The translations under genes were made by a program, and so were the position numbers. Below the pieces are notes generated by a model that was not told the origin of the DNA, made no database searches, and saw nothing but the letters and a program-made list of their open reading frames with translations. This document shows positions 1 through 8,974 of a stretch of DNA of 64,000 bases, one piece after another (position 1 is the first letter of the stretch; every line of letters starts with the position of its first letter). Origin of the DNA: Saccharibacillus sp. O23 (GTDB taxonomy: Bacteria > Bacillota > Bacilli > Paenibacillales > Paenibacillaceae); assembly GCF_002205895.1 (NCBI RefSeq), contig NZ_NJDE01000008.1, positions 186,001 through 250,000 on the forward strand, in the 5' to 3' direction.

Positions 1-6
1 GATCGC

Positions 7-1071
7 TTACCTTTCGAAAAGGGGCCGCTCTTGCGCGGCTGTCGGTTCTTCGAACAAAAAACCGTAATTCCGTTCGAGCAGCTCGATCGTTTCTTCCGCG
101 AAACGAACGGCCGCTTCCGTTCCGTTTGCTTGAATCCCGCTGCGTCCTCTCGCGACCCGATCGAAACGAAAAGGCGCGACGATCCTTAACAGCGTCTCGA
201 GCACCTGCCGTTCTTCCGGATTCAACGGGCGAACGGCCGAATAAGCGCGATAGAACGCGATCATCGCGCCGTCCGCCACTATCCCGTCGGGGCGGTAAGC
301 CGCGTAATAAGCCATCAACGCGGCCAACTCGCCGACCAAAACTTCGTCCCCGGCGATATTCAAATCGAATACGCCCGCAATCTCTCCGTTTGCGCCGCGC
401 GTCAGGTTATACGGACATAAGTCGCCTTGCACGGCGGCCTGCGGCAGCGTCGGCCAGGCCTCTTCGGCCTCGGCGCGCAGCGTCTCGTACGATGTTCGAA
501 CGAGAACCCGAAGCGCCTCGGGGCAGCCACCTTGCGCCAATGCGCGTTCCGCCGCATCGAAACTGTCCGCGTTCTCGTCATAATCGCCCAACTCTTGCGT
601 TGCGCGGCTGCCGAACAAACTCCAACTCGTCCCGTGTCCGAACCGAATGCCGCTGCGTAGGCTTGCCGTATGCAGGCGGCCCGCCAACTCGCCGATTCGT
701 GCGATGTCCCGCGCGTCGCGGCAGACGAATTCCGTTCCGGGCGCGAACCGTTCCGCCGTCGTCAACCAGCGCCGCCGTCCGTCGCGGAGAAAAGCGAAAT
801 AACGGCCGTCCCGGCCGCGAATCCGCTCCATGACCGGCAGGCCTTCCCGCGCCATCGCGGCCGCCCAGTTTCCTTGACGCTCCAGCTCCTCTTCGTTCAA
901 ATGCAGAAATCCTTCTCGGCCGGAAGCTTCCACGCCTTTGAGCACGAAATCGCCTTGCACGGCGGCGACCCGAACGACGGGATCTCCCGTTCCCCTGAGC
1001 TGGCGGGCCGGTTCGGTCGGCTCCAATCCGTAACATTCGGCGGCATGCGCCGTCCAAACTGATAGATTCAT
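7..1071 (-). CDS. Phosphotransferase (APH/choline kinase-like fold)
   Basis: Predicted 354-residue cytoplasmic small-molecule kinase of the aminoglycoside phosphotransferase/homoserine-kinase-like fold. The catalytic loop is visible at about residues 215-222 as QGDLCPYN (the family's H/QGD....N), followed by the metal-binding segment FDLNIAGDE about 17 residues later. The start at 1071 is preferred over the longer frame opening at 1146 because AAAGGAG lies about seven bases before it and the longer reading has no such site. CotS-type spore coat kinases and stress-related kinases share this fold, so the substrate cannot be named. The gene is at the edge of the window, so downstream partners are unseen. 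It is divergent from the sugar-kinase-like gene at 1279. Confidence 0.8.
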   Translation of the reverse strand: MNLSVWTAHAAECYGLEPTEPARQLRGTGDPVVRVAAVQGDFVLKGVEASGREGFLHLNEEELERQGNWAAAMAREGLPVMERIRGRDGRYFAFLRDGRRRWLTTAERFAPGTEFVCRDARDIARIGELAGRLHTASLRSGIRFGHGTSWSLFGSRATQELGDYDENADSFDAAERALAQGGCPEALRVLVRTSYETLRAEAEEAWPTLPQAAVQGDLCPYNLTRGANGEIAGVFDLNIAGDEVLVGELAALMAYYAAYRPDGIVADGAMIAFYRAYSAVRPLNPEERQVLETLLRIVAPFRFDRVARGRSGIQANGTEAAVRFAEETIELLERNYGFLFEEPTAAQERPLFER

Positions 1072-1278
1072 GTCGATCTCCTTTGTCGGTCCGCAGAATT
1101 CGCTTCGATCCGCGACCCCGATCGTTTTTAACCGGATGTTACTCATTATAAAATAAAAAAGGCAGGCCGACGCAAAATCTCGTTTCTCCCGAACCCGGAC
1201 GTTTGCTCCCGAAAGATCAAGCGGTTACAATTCGAATCATTAGAGCGTATATTCATCCATTTTACGAGGAGGCTATCC

Positions 1279-2271
1279 ATGCTGGAAAAAATCAATGCGG
1301 ATTCCGTCGTCGCGGGCGTCGATATGGGCGGCACCAACGTGCGGATCATGATCGCCGACCTCGCGGGCGAAGTCAAAGCTTATATCAAGACCGAAACGGA
1401 TCTGCTTCCCAAACAGCGTACCGACACGACGCCGCTTATCGTCCTGATGCGCGAAGCGCTGCATCAAGCCGGCTGCATGCCGGACCAAGTCGCTTTTCTC
1501 GCCGCGGGAATCGCGGGATTGGACAGCAGCGACGATCAAGATTGGGCCGACCGGCTGGCTTCCGGTTTCGGGCTGAACTGCCCGAGCCGGGCCGTCAACG
1601 ACGCGATCATCGCGCATCGCGGCGCGCTGGCGGGCGCGCCCGGCATTCTGGTCGCTTCCGGCACCGGCTCGATCCTGCTGGCGCATACGGAACGCGGCCA
1701 ATGGCTGCGGAATTACGATTTCGGCCATTACGCGGCCAGCGGCGCGCGTTTTCTCGGCTATCAGGCGGTCTACGACGTGCTGGCGGGGCGCGAAAGCCCC
1801 GGCGACGGCGTGCTGGTGCGCGATATGCTGCGCTTCTTCCGCCAGCCGAACCTGCGCGATCTGGCCGAAGCCGCCAGCCGCAGCTTCGGACTGGACCGCG
1901 CGCGGCGGGATCGGCTGTTCGGCCTCTTCGCGTCGATCGTGACGCGCGAAGCGTCGGCGGGTTCTCCGATCGCCGTTCGCGTCTGCGACGATGCGCTGCG
2001 CCAGATCGGCGTCGGCGCGGACATGCTCGCCGCGTTCCTCGACGGACCGGATATTCCGCTGTCGAAGACGGGCAGCGTCGCGGGCAGCGAGTATTTCTCG
2101 GACGGCCTGGAATCGATGGTCTGCGCGCAGCCGGGACGCCGGTTCGTCTGGACGGAGCCGCGTCTGATTCCGGCCGCCGGAGCGGTATTGATCGCGTTCG
2201 AGACGCTGGGGCTGTCTTTCGGCGAGAGCATGGCCGACGCGCTGGCCAACAGTCCGCACGCGCTGATCTGA
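1279..2271 (+). CDS. BadF/BadG/BcrA/BcrD-type ATPase, probably N-acetylglucosamine kinase-like
   Basis: A 330-residue member of the ASKHA (actin/hexokinase) superfamily. The phosphate-1 loop is the N-terminal GVDMGGTNVR (residues about 14-23), phosphate-2 is VASGTGSI near residue 125, and the C-terminal GAVLIAFETLG matches the adenosine site region. Bacterial relatives of this length are usually annotated N-acetylglucosamine kinase, acting in amino-sugar or cell-wall recycling. The radical-activating members carry a cysteine Fe-S site that I do not see here, which favours a sugar kinase. GAGGAGG sits six bases before the ATG. It stands just upstream of the secreted propeller protein, with no sign that the two act together. 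Confidence 0.75.
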   Translation: MLEKINADSVVAGVDMGGTNVRIMIADLAGEVKAYIKTETDLLPKQRTDTTPLIVLMREALHQAGCMPDQVAFLAAGIAGLDSSDDQDWADRLASGFGLNCPSRAVNDAIIAHRGALAGAPGILVASGTGSILLAHTERGQWLRNYDFGHYAASGARFLGYQAVYDVLAGRESPGDGVLVRDMLRFFRQPNLRDLAEAASRSFGLDRARRDRLFGLFASIVTREASAGSPIAVRVCDDALRQIGVGADMLAAFLDGPDIPLSKTGSVAGSEYFSDGLESMVCAQPGRRFVWTEPRLIPAAGAVLIAFETLGLSFGESMADALANSPHALI

Positions 2272-2395
2272 ACGAATTCGCGTCCGAGATGCAACTCTTT
2301 CGTTTCGCGCGAGGTCTATTGGGCAGTCGGAAACCGTTATGCGGAAAGCAAGCACGCCGCGAACGGCCGAACTTGATCGACGCGGAGGGAACCAG

Positions 2396-4780
2396 ATGAA
2401 CCCGAACTTGGCCGGCCCTATTCGCCGGACGATTCTCTATGTTTGCGCCGCCGGGCTGCTGCTTGCGCCCGGCGGATACTACGGCGCGGCGCCGAGCGCG
2501 CAGGCCGCGTCCGCCGGCAGCGCGGCGGACGCTTCGGCCGGGAAATATCCGGCGGTCGTCGGCACGGCGAAACTGCGCGCGGAAGCGCCGCTGCTGCGCG
2601 CCGAGCCGGGCGCGGACGCGAGTTGGCGGGAGCTGTCCGCCGGCTCTTACCTGCCCGCAGGAGGCGAACTCAAGTTGTTCGCCCGCGAAGGCGACTGGCT
2701 GCGCGCCAAAGACCGGACGGGCGCGAGCGGTTGGATTCCGGCTTGGTACGCGAGCGCGGCCGCGTCGGAAGCCCAAGCGACCGAGGCGGTGAAGCTGACG
2801 CCCGCAGCGGGAGCGAAGCTCCGTCTCGCGCCAGGCAGCAGGGCGGCATGGGCTTACGACGGCGGACCGCTGGTGTCGAACCTGCGCGTCGGCGAATGGT
2901 ACGCCGTCTCGCCCGCGACCGGGCGGACGATGACGGGAGAGTACGCGCCGCGTCCTCTGCTTCTGTGGCTCAAGGCCGGCGATGCCGAGAGCAAGCAGCT
3001 CGTAAACGGCGGCCTGTTGAAGCCGGAGTCCGGTTATTCGGCGGAACAGATTCGCGAGATGCTGGACGGCCTGCTTCGTTCCGGCGCAAGCGAGCAAGCG
3101 GTGCTGGATCTGCTCGGCGAACCTTTGTCCGAAACCGACGCGCGAATGGCTTTCCCGGATCAGCCCGATTCCGAAGGGTTCTATCATTGGACAAGCGGCG
3201 GCGTCGATTGGCGTTACGAACGGCCGGACGGGCATCTGATCGTTCGGCTGTCCGACGAAGGCCGGCTGACCGGCGCAAACTGGATTCTGCCGCTCAAGCG
3301 GTACGAACAGCAGACCTATTACTCTTGGCTGCAAACGCCGGACTTCGCTTCCGTGTATCGCCCTCTGCCGCTGCTGCCTTCGCTGACGCCGGAAACGGAT
3401 TGGCGGACGCGGATCGGCACGGATTATGCTTATCTGGAATACGCGAGCGAAGATACCTTGATCGTGCGCGGCGACGACGGAGGATTCAGCGGCATGCACT
3501 ACAGCTCGATGCTGTACGGATTGGACCGGAAGACGGGCAAGATCCGCTGGATGTTCGACGCCGGTTGGTCGGCGATGTCTTTGATCCCCGATCCGACGGG
3601 CGAAAGCTTGACCGTCAGCGGCTATCTGCCGAAAGGAGCTTCGCCAAACGACGCCGGACTCATCGCCCATGTCCGCATGAAAGACGGTTCGCTTTTGTGG
3701 ACTTATCCGCTGCCGCAGAACGCGCAGACGATTACCCGCGCCGTCGGAAATTCGATCGTCGTGCTGACCGCCGCTGCGGAATCGGACGGCATGGGTACGC
3801 TGGTCGCGCTGGAGGAACGTACGGGGAAACCGCGTTGGAAACAGCAAATTCGAGGTCTGCGAAGTTACGATCTGCTGAACGGAGAAGGAACGGGCGATCC
3901 TTACGTGCTGCTCGGCCAAGGCAAAAATCTTCGGGCGCTCGATCCCTCCGACGGCCGAACCGCATGGACCGCTTCGTCGGAGAACGGGACGATCGACGGC
4001 GGTCAGTCGTTCGCGTTTCCGCCTTCCTCGCCTTCCGCGCTCGCGAAGCCCGACGGCACGCGTTGGATCAAGTTCGACGGCGAAGGCTGGCGCAAGATCG
4101 ATCTGGCGAACGGCAAGACGCTTGCCCGTTACCCGCTCGACACGGACGGAAGTTTCGAAGATCTCGGCGGCGGCTATCTGCTCGTGCAGGAAAAAGAGCA
4201 GATCGCAAGCGGCGGACTCTCCGATTCGCAGACCGATCGCTTGCGGACGAAATTGATCGATGTTTCATCCGGCCGCGAGATCTGGACGCGCGGCGGCGCG
4301 GTCGCAAACGGCCTGATCGACGGCGATACGCTGTACGCCGTCGTCGACCGGATTCCTTCGGCGCTGAACCTGAAAACGGGCGGCCTGATCTGGGAAGCGC
4401 GCACCAACGGTCTGCATCCGAACCGCGCTTTTACGCACGGCGCCGGTTCGTTCCTGATCGTCGGCGATTATCTGCTGCTTCCTTACGGCGAAGACCTGCT
4501 GGCGTTCGAACGCGGCACGGGCCGCCAGCTCGGCCGTCTCGACGGATTCCGCTTCGGCTATCCCGAACTGCGCGATACGTATTCCCGCTCTTCGCTGTTG
4601 AACGAAGCCGACGGCAAGATCTATATCGGTTCGGCCAGCCGGTCGTTCGCGGTGCTCGATAAGCCGAAACTGATCGCGCTGCTGGACGAAGCCGCGGCTT
4701 CCGGCCGGGGCGTCGACGGCGTGACTCCCGCAAGCCGCGCGGCGGAAGAAGCGGCGTGGTATCCGGCGGAGACCCACTAA
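2396..4780 (+). CDS. Secreted SH3-domain protein with PQQ-like beta-propeller repeats
   Basis: A 794-residue exported protein. The N-terminus has a basic stretch, a hydrophobic core (ILYVCAAGLLLAPGG) and an AQA-AS signal-peptidase I site near residue 37. Residues about 55-120 look like a bacterial SH3 domain (ends GASGWIPAWYAS), often a cell-wall-binding module. The second half has six or more blades of the PQQ/WD40-like type, each with the turn G..IRW, GKPRW, GRTAW, GREIW or GGLIW. Such propellers usually scaffold proteins at the envelope; I see no enzymatic motif. The start at 2396 is chosen because GGAGGG lies seven bases upstream; an upstream in-frame ATG at 2339 lacks one. A strong terminator follows. 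Confidence 0.75.
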   Translation: MNPNLAGPIRRTILYVCAAGLLLAPGGYYGAAPSAQAASAGSAADASAGKYPAVVGTAKLRAEAPLLRAEPGADASWRELSAGSYLPAGGELKLFAREGDWLRAKDRTGASGWIPAWYASAAASEAQATEAVKLTPAAGAKLRLAPGSRAAWAYDGGPLVSNLRVGEWYAVSPATGRTMTGEYAPRPLLLWLKAGDAESKQLVNGGLLKPESGYSAEQIREMLDGLLRSGASEQAVLDLLGEPLSETDARMAFPDQPDSEGFYHWTSGGVDWRYERPDGHLIVRLSDEGRLTGANWILPLKRYEQQTYYSWLQTPDFASVYRPLPLLPSLTPETDWRTRIGTDYAYLEYASEDTLIVRGDDGGFSGMHYSSMLYGLDRKTGKIRWMFDAGWSAMSLIPDPTGESLTVSGYLPKGASPNDAGLIAHVRMKDGSLLWTYPLPQNAQTITRAVGNSIVVLTAAAESDGMGTLVALEERTGKPRWKQQIRGLRSYDLLNGEGTGDPYVLLGQGKNLRALDPSDGRTAWTASSENGTIDGGQSFAFPPSSPSALAKPDGTRWIKFDGEGWRKIDLANGKTLARYPLDTDGSFEDLGGGYLLVQEKEQIASGGLSDSQTDRLRTKLIDVSSGREIWTRGGAVANGLIDGDTLYAVVDRIPSALNLKTGGLIWEARTNGLHPNRAFTHGAGSFLIVGDYLLLPYGEDLLAFERGTGRQLGRLDGFRFGYPELRDTYSRSSLLNEADGKIYIGSASRSFAVLDKPKLIALLDEAAASGRGVDGVTPASRAAEEAAWYPAETH

Positions 4781-4799
4781 GGCGACCGCGCGGACATCG

Positions 4800-4859
4800 A
4801 AAAGCCGACCGGCATCGCTTCGCTCCTCAGGGAACGAATACGGTGCCGGTCGGCTTTTT
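4800..4859 (+). terminator. Rho-independent terminator after the propeller gene
   Basis: Perfect 15-base inverted repeat AAAAGCCGACCGGCA / TGCCGGTCGGCTTTT with a 29-base loop, ending in a T run. It begins 19 bases after the stop of the propeller gene. The A run on the other side means it could also work for the minus-strand MBL gene, although that gene's stop lies about 130 bases away. Confidence 0.85.
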
Positions 4860-4992
4860 CCGGTTGCGATCAGATTCTTTTGGCTTGCGCGGTCATACGA
4901 AGTACGTGCTCGAACGAAATCCGGTACTTCGCATAAGGCGTTTGCTTCTCGCGAAGCCGCATTTACGTGTTTATTCGAACCGCAGCTCTGCT

Positions 4993-5859
4993 CTATTTCG
5001 CCAGACCGTTCATGAAATAGCCGATCGCTTCTTCCAGATCCTGCGGCAGCGGCTCGGAGTCGCCGATTTCCAACTCCGCGCGCAGGTCGCGTTCGATCGC
5101 CGAACGGTCGCGACCATGACGCAGCACTTGACGGGCCAACTGCTCGTAACGGCGCACGTCGTGATAGAAAGCTTCGCGGGTAGCCGGACGGCTGTGGGAT
5201 TCGACCAGCACGTCCGCGCCGTACGCGAATACGGTGTCGAGCAGCGCGAGGAATTTGCCGGTCGTATAGGCCATCGGTCCGCCGTAAACGGACGGAGCCA
5301 GCGCGTCGCCGAGGAACAAGGTTCCTTCTTCTTTGACGAACACGACGCAGGAATCGGAAGCGTGATCGCCGCCCACGTAACGAATCTCGCAGGTCAAGCC
5401 GCCCAGATCCACGTCGATGAAGCGTTCGAACACGATGTTCGGCTCCTCCACGCGAATCCGGCTCAGATCGCCTTCGTATTCGGCGAGCATGTCGCTTCGC
5501 GTCCGCTCGCTCATTTGCCCTTCCGCGATCAGGCGGTCCAGCGTCGCTTCGTTCCATTCCAAGCCGGCGAAACCGCGCAGAATATCGGCCGTCTTCCGCT
5601 GCGCGATCGTCGGCAGGCTCCATTCGGCCAGACCGAAAGAGTGGTCCCAGTGATGATGCGTCAATACCATCATGTCCGGTTTGCGTACGCCTTCGCGTTC
5701 CAGATACTCGCGAAAAGCTCGAGCGTGCGCGGACGAATTGCCGCCGTCGATCAGCAGCGTGCGGCTGCGCCCCGCCACGGCAGCCAACAGAGGACGATCG
5801 GTCCCGTCCTCGGCGTGCATGACGTAAATATGTTCACGGATACGTTCGAATTCAGACAT
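4993..5859 (-). CDS. MBL-fold metallo-hydrolase
   Basis: A 288-residue cytoplasmic metallo-beta-lactamase-fold hydrolase. The metal-binding signature THHHWDH is at about residues 70-76, with LLIDGG before it and a later GGDHASD segment providing further metal ligands, then FLGDAL. The family covers thioesterases, lactonases and glyoxalase II-like enzymes; nothing here fixes the substrate. The start is at 5859, with GGAGG nine bases upstream. An in-frame TTG three codons earlier would abut the ribosome site and is unlikely. It is monocistronic, convergent with the propeller gene and divergent from the lipoprotein dehydrogenase gene at 6086. Confidence 0.8.
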   Translation of the reverse strand: MSEFERIREHIYVMHAEDGTDRPLLAAVAGRSRTLLIDGGNSSAHARAFREYLEREGVRKPDMMVLTHHHWDHSFGLAEWSLPTIAQRKTADILRGFAGLEWNEATLDRLIAEGQMSERTRSDMLAEYEGDLSRIRVEEPNIVFERFIDVDLGGLTCEIRYVGGDHASDSCVVFVKEEGTLFLGDALAPSVYGGPMAYTTGKFLALLDTVFAYGADVLVESHSRPATREAFYHDVRRYEQLARQVLRHGRDRSAIERDLRAELEIGDSEPLPQDLEEAIGYFMNGLAK

Positions 5860-6085
5860 TGCGTTCAACCTCCAACATGCGATTTGAAAACGGATCGAAA
5901 AACAAGCGCGGTTCGTTTCCTCTGCCGGAACCGAATCCGCCGCCCTGTTTTATTTTACCATCGCGAAGGCCTTCCACCAAATGCGTACGGCGCGAAGATT
6001 GCGGACGGGCTTATCGGGTAAAACACAGGTATACCGGCACGATTCGCCATCCCCCGGACGGATCGAGGCGGGAAGGAGGCTTTTC

Positions 6086-7360
6086 ATGAACACGTATTCG
6101 AACATGTACGACGGATGGCTCCGAGAACGCAAAAAATGGGCCGTTCTGCTGCTGGCGATTCCTCTGGCCGCCTGCGGCGGTCATACCGGCGCTCCGTCCG
6201 GTTCCGTGCCGCAAGGACAGTCGCCCGTGCAAACGCCGGAGAACGGGATCTCCCCCGGCGGAGAAACCGACGAACCGACGGAAGCCGGAACTCCGACGGA
6301 CGAAGAAGCGCCGAAGACCGACGCGGAGACTTCGGACGATACGTCTTCCGCGCCGCCTGCCGAAAGCGAAGACGTGACCGCGAACCTGACCGGCGAAACG
6401 GAGACGATCGCGGACCGTCTCGATACGCCTTGGGCGATGCAGTTCGACGGAAGCACGATCTACATGACGCTGCGGGGCGGTTCGATCGTCAAAGTCAAAG
6501 ACGGCGAACAGATCGAGCAGTCGATCACCATGAACTCGAGCGTGCTTGAAGAAGGCGAATCGGGACTGCTCGGCCTGGCATTGGCTCCCGACTTCGCCGA
6601 TTCGCGCGAAGCTTACGTCTACCATACGTACGGACAGGGCGACGGCATGCGCAACCGCGTGATTCGGATCAAAGAAAATTCCGACGGCACGCTTTGGAGC
6701 GAAACGGCGCTGCTGCTGGACGATATTCCCGGCGCGCGGGTTCACGACGGAGGACGGATCGCGTTCGGTCCGGACGGGATGCTCTATGTGACAACCGGCG
6801 ACGCGCAGCAGGAGAGCTCGGCGCAGGACACCGCAAGTCCGGCCGGCAAGATTCTGCGGATGACGCCGGACGGCGACGTTCCGGAAGACAATCCGATCGA
6901 AGGTTCGTACGCGTATACGTACGGACATCGCAATTCGCAGGGCATCGACTGGCTCGAAGACGGCACGATGTACGCGTCCGAACACGGGCCGAGCGGCAAT
7001 CCGGGCGGGCACGACGAGATGAACGAGATCGAGGCCGGCGGCAATTACGGTTGGCCGGACGTCATCGGCGACGAGACCGGCGAAGGATTGATCGCGCCGC
7101 TCTATCATACGGGCGATGAAGCGATCGCGCCTTCGGGCATCGCGGCGACGCCGGACGGCAAGCTGCTGGTCGCGAATCTCGCCGGGCAGAGCCTGATGCG
7201 GTTCGATCCGAAGACCGGCGAGATGACCGAAGTGATCGCCGGTCTCGGCCGGATTCGCGACGTCGCGGTGCAGGGCGGGCAGATCTACATCCTGACCAAC
7301 AATACGGACGGACGCGGCATGCCTTCCGACGGAGACGATCGTCTGCTGCGTCTGAAATAA
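6086..7360 (+). CDS. PQQ-dependent sugar dehydrogenase-like lipoprotein (GSDH/sorbosone dehydrogenase family)
   Basis: A 424-residue lipoprotein. After a basic head comes a hydrophobic segment ending in the lipobox LAAC (cysteine near residue 24), then an acidic Thr/Pro/Glu-rich linker of about 70 residues. The rest is a six-bladed propeller of the soluble glucose/sorbosone dehydrogenase family: DTPWAMQF, GESGLLGLALAPDF, VHDGGRIAFGPDGMLYV, YGHRNSQGIDW and GNYGWP are family hallmarks. Family members oxidise aldoses or sorbosone with PQQ outside the membrane; Bacilli generally do not make PQQ, so the cofactor is uncertain. AAGGAGG stands six bases before the ATG. The next gene is a paralogue in the same direction. 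Confidence 0.85.
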   Translation: MNTYSNMYDGWLRERKKWAVLLLAIPLAACGGHTGAPSGSVPQGQSPVQTPENGISPGGETDEPTEAGTPTDEEAPKTDAETSDDTSSAPPAESEDVTANLTGETETIADRLDTPWAMQFDGSTIYMTLRGGSIVKVKDGEQIEQSITMNSSVLEEGESGLLGLALAPDFADSREAYVYHTYGQGDGMRNRVIRIKENSDGTLWSETALLLDDIPGARVHDGGRIAFGPDGMLYVTTGDAQQESSAQDTASPAGKILRMTPDGDVPEDNPIEGSYAYTYGHRNSQGIDWLEDGTMYASEHGPSGNPGGHDEMNEIEAGGNYGWPDVIGDETGEGLIAPLYHTGDEAIAPSGIAATPDGKLLVANLAGQSLMRFDPKTGEMTEVIAGLGRIRDVAVQGGQIYILTNNTDGRGMPSDGDDRLLRLK

Positions 7361-7460
7361 CAAAAAAAACTCCCTTTGCCGACAAATCCGTTCCGAAAAC
7401 GATTAACGTTCGAAACACCGGGTAAAAATGGAAAAAGAGTAAAAGAGGAGGCTGATTCAC

Positions 7461-8702
7461 TTGTCCGTGTCCGGAACGAAAACCAAAGCATTGACGGCAG
7501 CGCTGCTGCTCGCGGTACCTTTGTCGGTGTACGCGTCCGATCGGGAAGAAACGGCGGAAGCGCAAAAGCAGCAGGTCGCGCAAACGCAGGAAAGCCTTAA
7601 ACCGGTTCCGCTCGGCACGTCTTCGATCGCGGCGTCCGGCGCGGCTCTGGTCGCGACTTCCGGCGCTTCGGTCGCGGCGGCCAACAAGATCGGCTTGGTC
7701 GATTCCCTTCAAGACGGCTTGGAGATCACGATTGCGGCTACCGGGTTGAAAGCGCCGTGGTCGATGCAGTTTGCCGGAAATAAGGTCTATATCACGCAGC
7801 GCGGCGGCGGGATCATCGAAGTGAACGACGGCAACGAGAAGCTTCAGGAAGTCCGTACCAAGAAGAAGCTTCGCGTCGAAGGCGAAGCGGGATTGACCGG
7901 TTTCGTCCTCGATTCGAATTTTGCCAAAAACAAATACGCCTACATCTACCACGCTTACGAAGACAAAGGCCAACCGCTGAACCGGATCGTCAAGGTCAAA
8001 CTCGTCAACGGCGTCTGGCGCGAGCAAAAAGAACTGCTGGCCGGCATTCCCGGCGGGCGCATCCATGAAGGCGGACGTCTGGCGATCGGTCCCGACGGCA
8101 TGCTGTACGCCACCTCGGGCGAGACCAACAAGCGCGAGCTGTCGCAGGATCGTTCCAGTCTGGGCGGCAAAGTGCTGCGCATGACGACGAGCGGCTTGGT
8201 GCCCAAAGACAATCCGATCCCGAAATCTTACGTCTACGCTTACGGATTGCGCAATCCGCAAGGTCTGGCTTGGACATCCGACGGCACGCTGTATGCTTCC
8301 GATCACGGTCCGAGCGGCGCTCCGATTCCGGGCGGCGGGACCGACAAAACGGGCCGCGACGAGATCAACGTGATCAAAGCGGGCGCGAATTACGGTTGGC
8401 CGCTCGTCACGGGTACCGAGACGGCACCGGGAATCACGCCTCCGGCTTACGTGGCCGGCGATCGCTCGATCGCTCCTTCGGGCATCGCGTCCACGCCGGA
8501 CAACAAGATTCTCGTCGCCACGCTGGCGGGTCAAAGCCTGAAAGTGTTCGATCCGGTCACGAAGCAGATGAGCGACCTGCTGACCGGCGAAGGCCGCATA
8601 CGCGACGTCGCGGTGCATAACGGCCAAGTTTACGTGCTGACCAACAATACCGCCGGAGGCACGCCGGGGCCGGAAGACGACCGGCTGCTGATCTTGAAAT
8701 AA
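7461..8702 (+). CDS. Second PQQ-dependent sugar dehydrogenase-like protein, secreted
   Basis: A 413-residue paralogue of the preceding gene, about 100 bases downstream of it. Shared landmarks are APWSMQF, GEAGLTGFVLDSNF, IHEGGRLAIGPDGMLYA, YGLRNPQGLAW, SDHGPSG and GANYGWP. Unlike its neighbour it has no lipobox: the signal peptide ALLLAVPLSVYA-SD points to signal peptidase I cleavage and release or wall retention. The linker is short and Ala/Ser-rich instead of acidic. The TTG start at 7461 is supported by AGGAGG nine bases upstream; no closer ATG fits. The pair probably arose by tandem duplication followed by a change of anchoring. Confidence 0.85.
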   Translation: MSVSGTKTKALTAALLLAVPLSVYASDREETAEAQKQQVAQTQESLKPVPLGTSSIAASGAALVATSGASVAAANKIGLVDSLQDGLEITIAATGLKAPWSMQFAGNKVYITQRGGGIIEVNDGNEKLQEVRTKKKLRVEGEAGLTGFVLDSNFAKNKYAYIYHAYEDKGQPLNRIVKVKLVNGVWREQKELLAGIPGGRIHEGGRLAIGPDGMLYATSGETNKRELSQDRSSLGGKVLRMTTSGLVPKDNPIPKSYVYAYGLRNPQGLAWTSDGTLYASDHGPSGAPIPGGGTDKTGRDEINVIKAGANYGWPLVTGTETAPGITPPAYVAGDRSIAPSGIASTPDNKILVATLAGQSLKVFDPVTKQMSDLLTGEGRIRDVAVHNGQVYVLTNNTAGGTPGPEDDRLLILK

Positions 8703-8782
8703 CGCGGCAGCCGCCTGATCCGAACCGATACCAAGTCGTTCAACGGCGCGGATCTGTTCGCGATCGGCACGAACGAGCCGAC

Positions 8783-8826
8783 AGCCGAGAGGCCGATCCT
8801 TCAGAGGATCGGCCTCTTGGCTTTTG
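8783..8826 (+). terminator. Terminator after the tandem dehydrogenase genes
   Basis: An 18-base inverted repeat AGCCGAGAGGCCGATCCT / AGGATCGGCCTCTTGGCT (one G-T pair) with the tetraloop TCAG, followed by a short T run. It lies 80 bases after the second dehydrogenase gene and ends that transcript before murG. Confidence 0.85.
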
Positions 8827-8974
8827 CGGCGGTCGGACGTACAATAGAGCTTGCGCGTTATGGCAGGTCTTTCGTTTGCCGCATCGCAAAAAGGCTGCAC
8901 GAGCTTCAAGCACGCCCGATTCGCGGCCTGCCTGTATCCTATCCATGTCCATCATCTAAGGAGAGTTTCCCTTC

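Noticed and set aside
126-1062. Plus-strand open frames opposite the first kinase gene
   Set aside because: They are GC-rich antisense shadows with Arg/Pro-rich translation and no ribosome sites.
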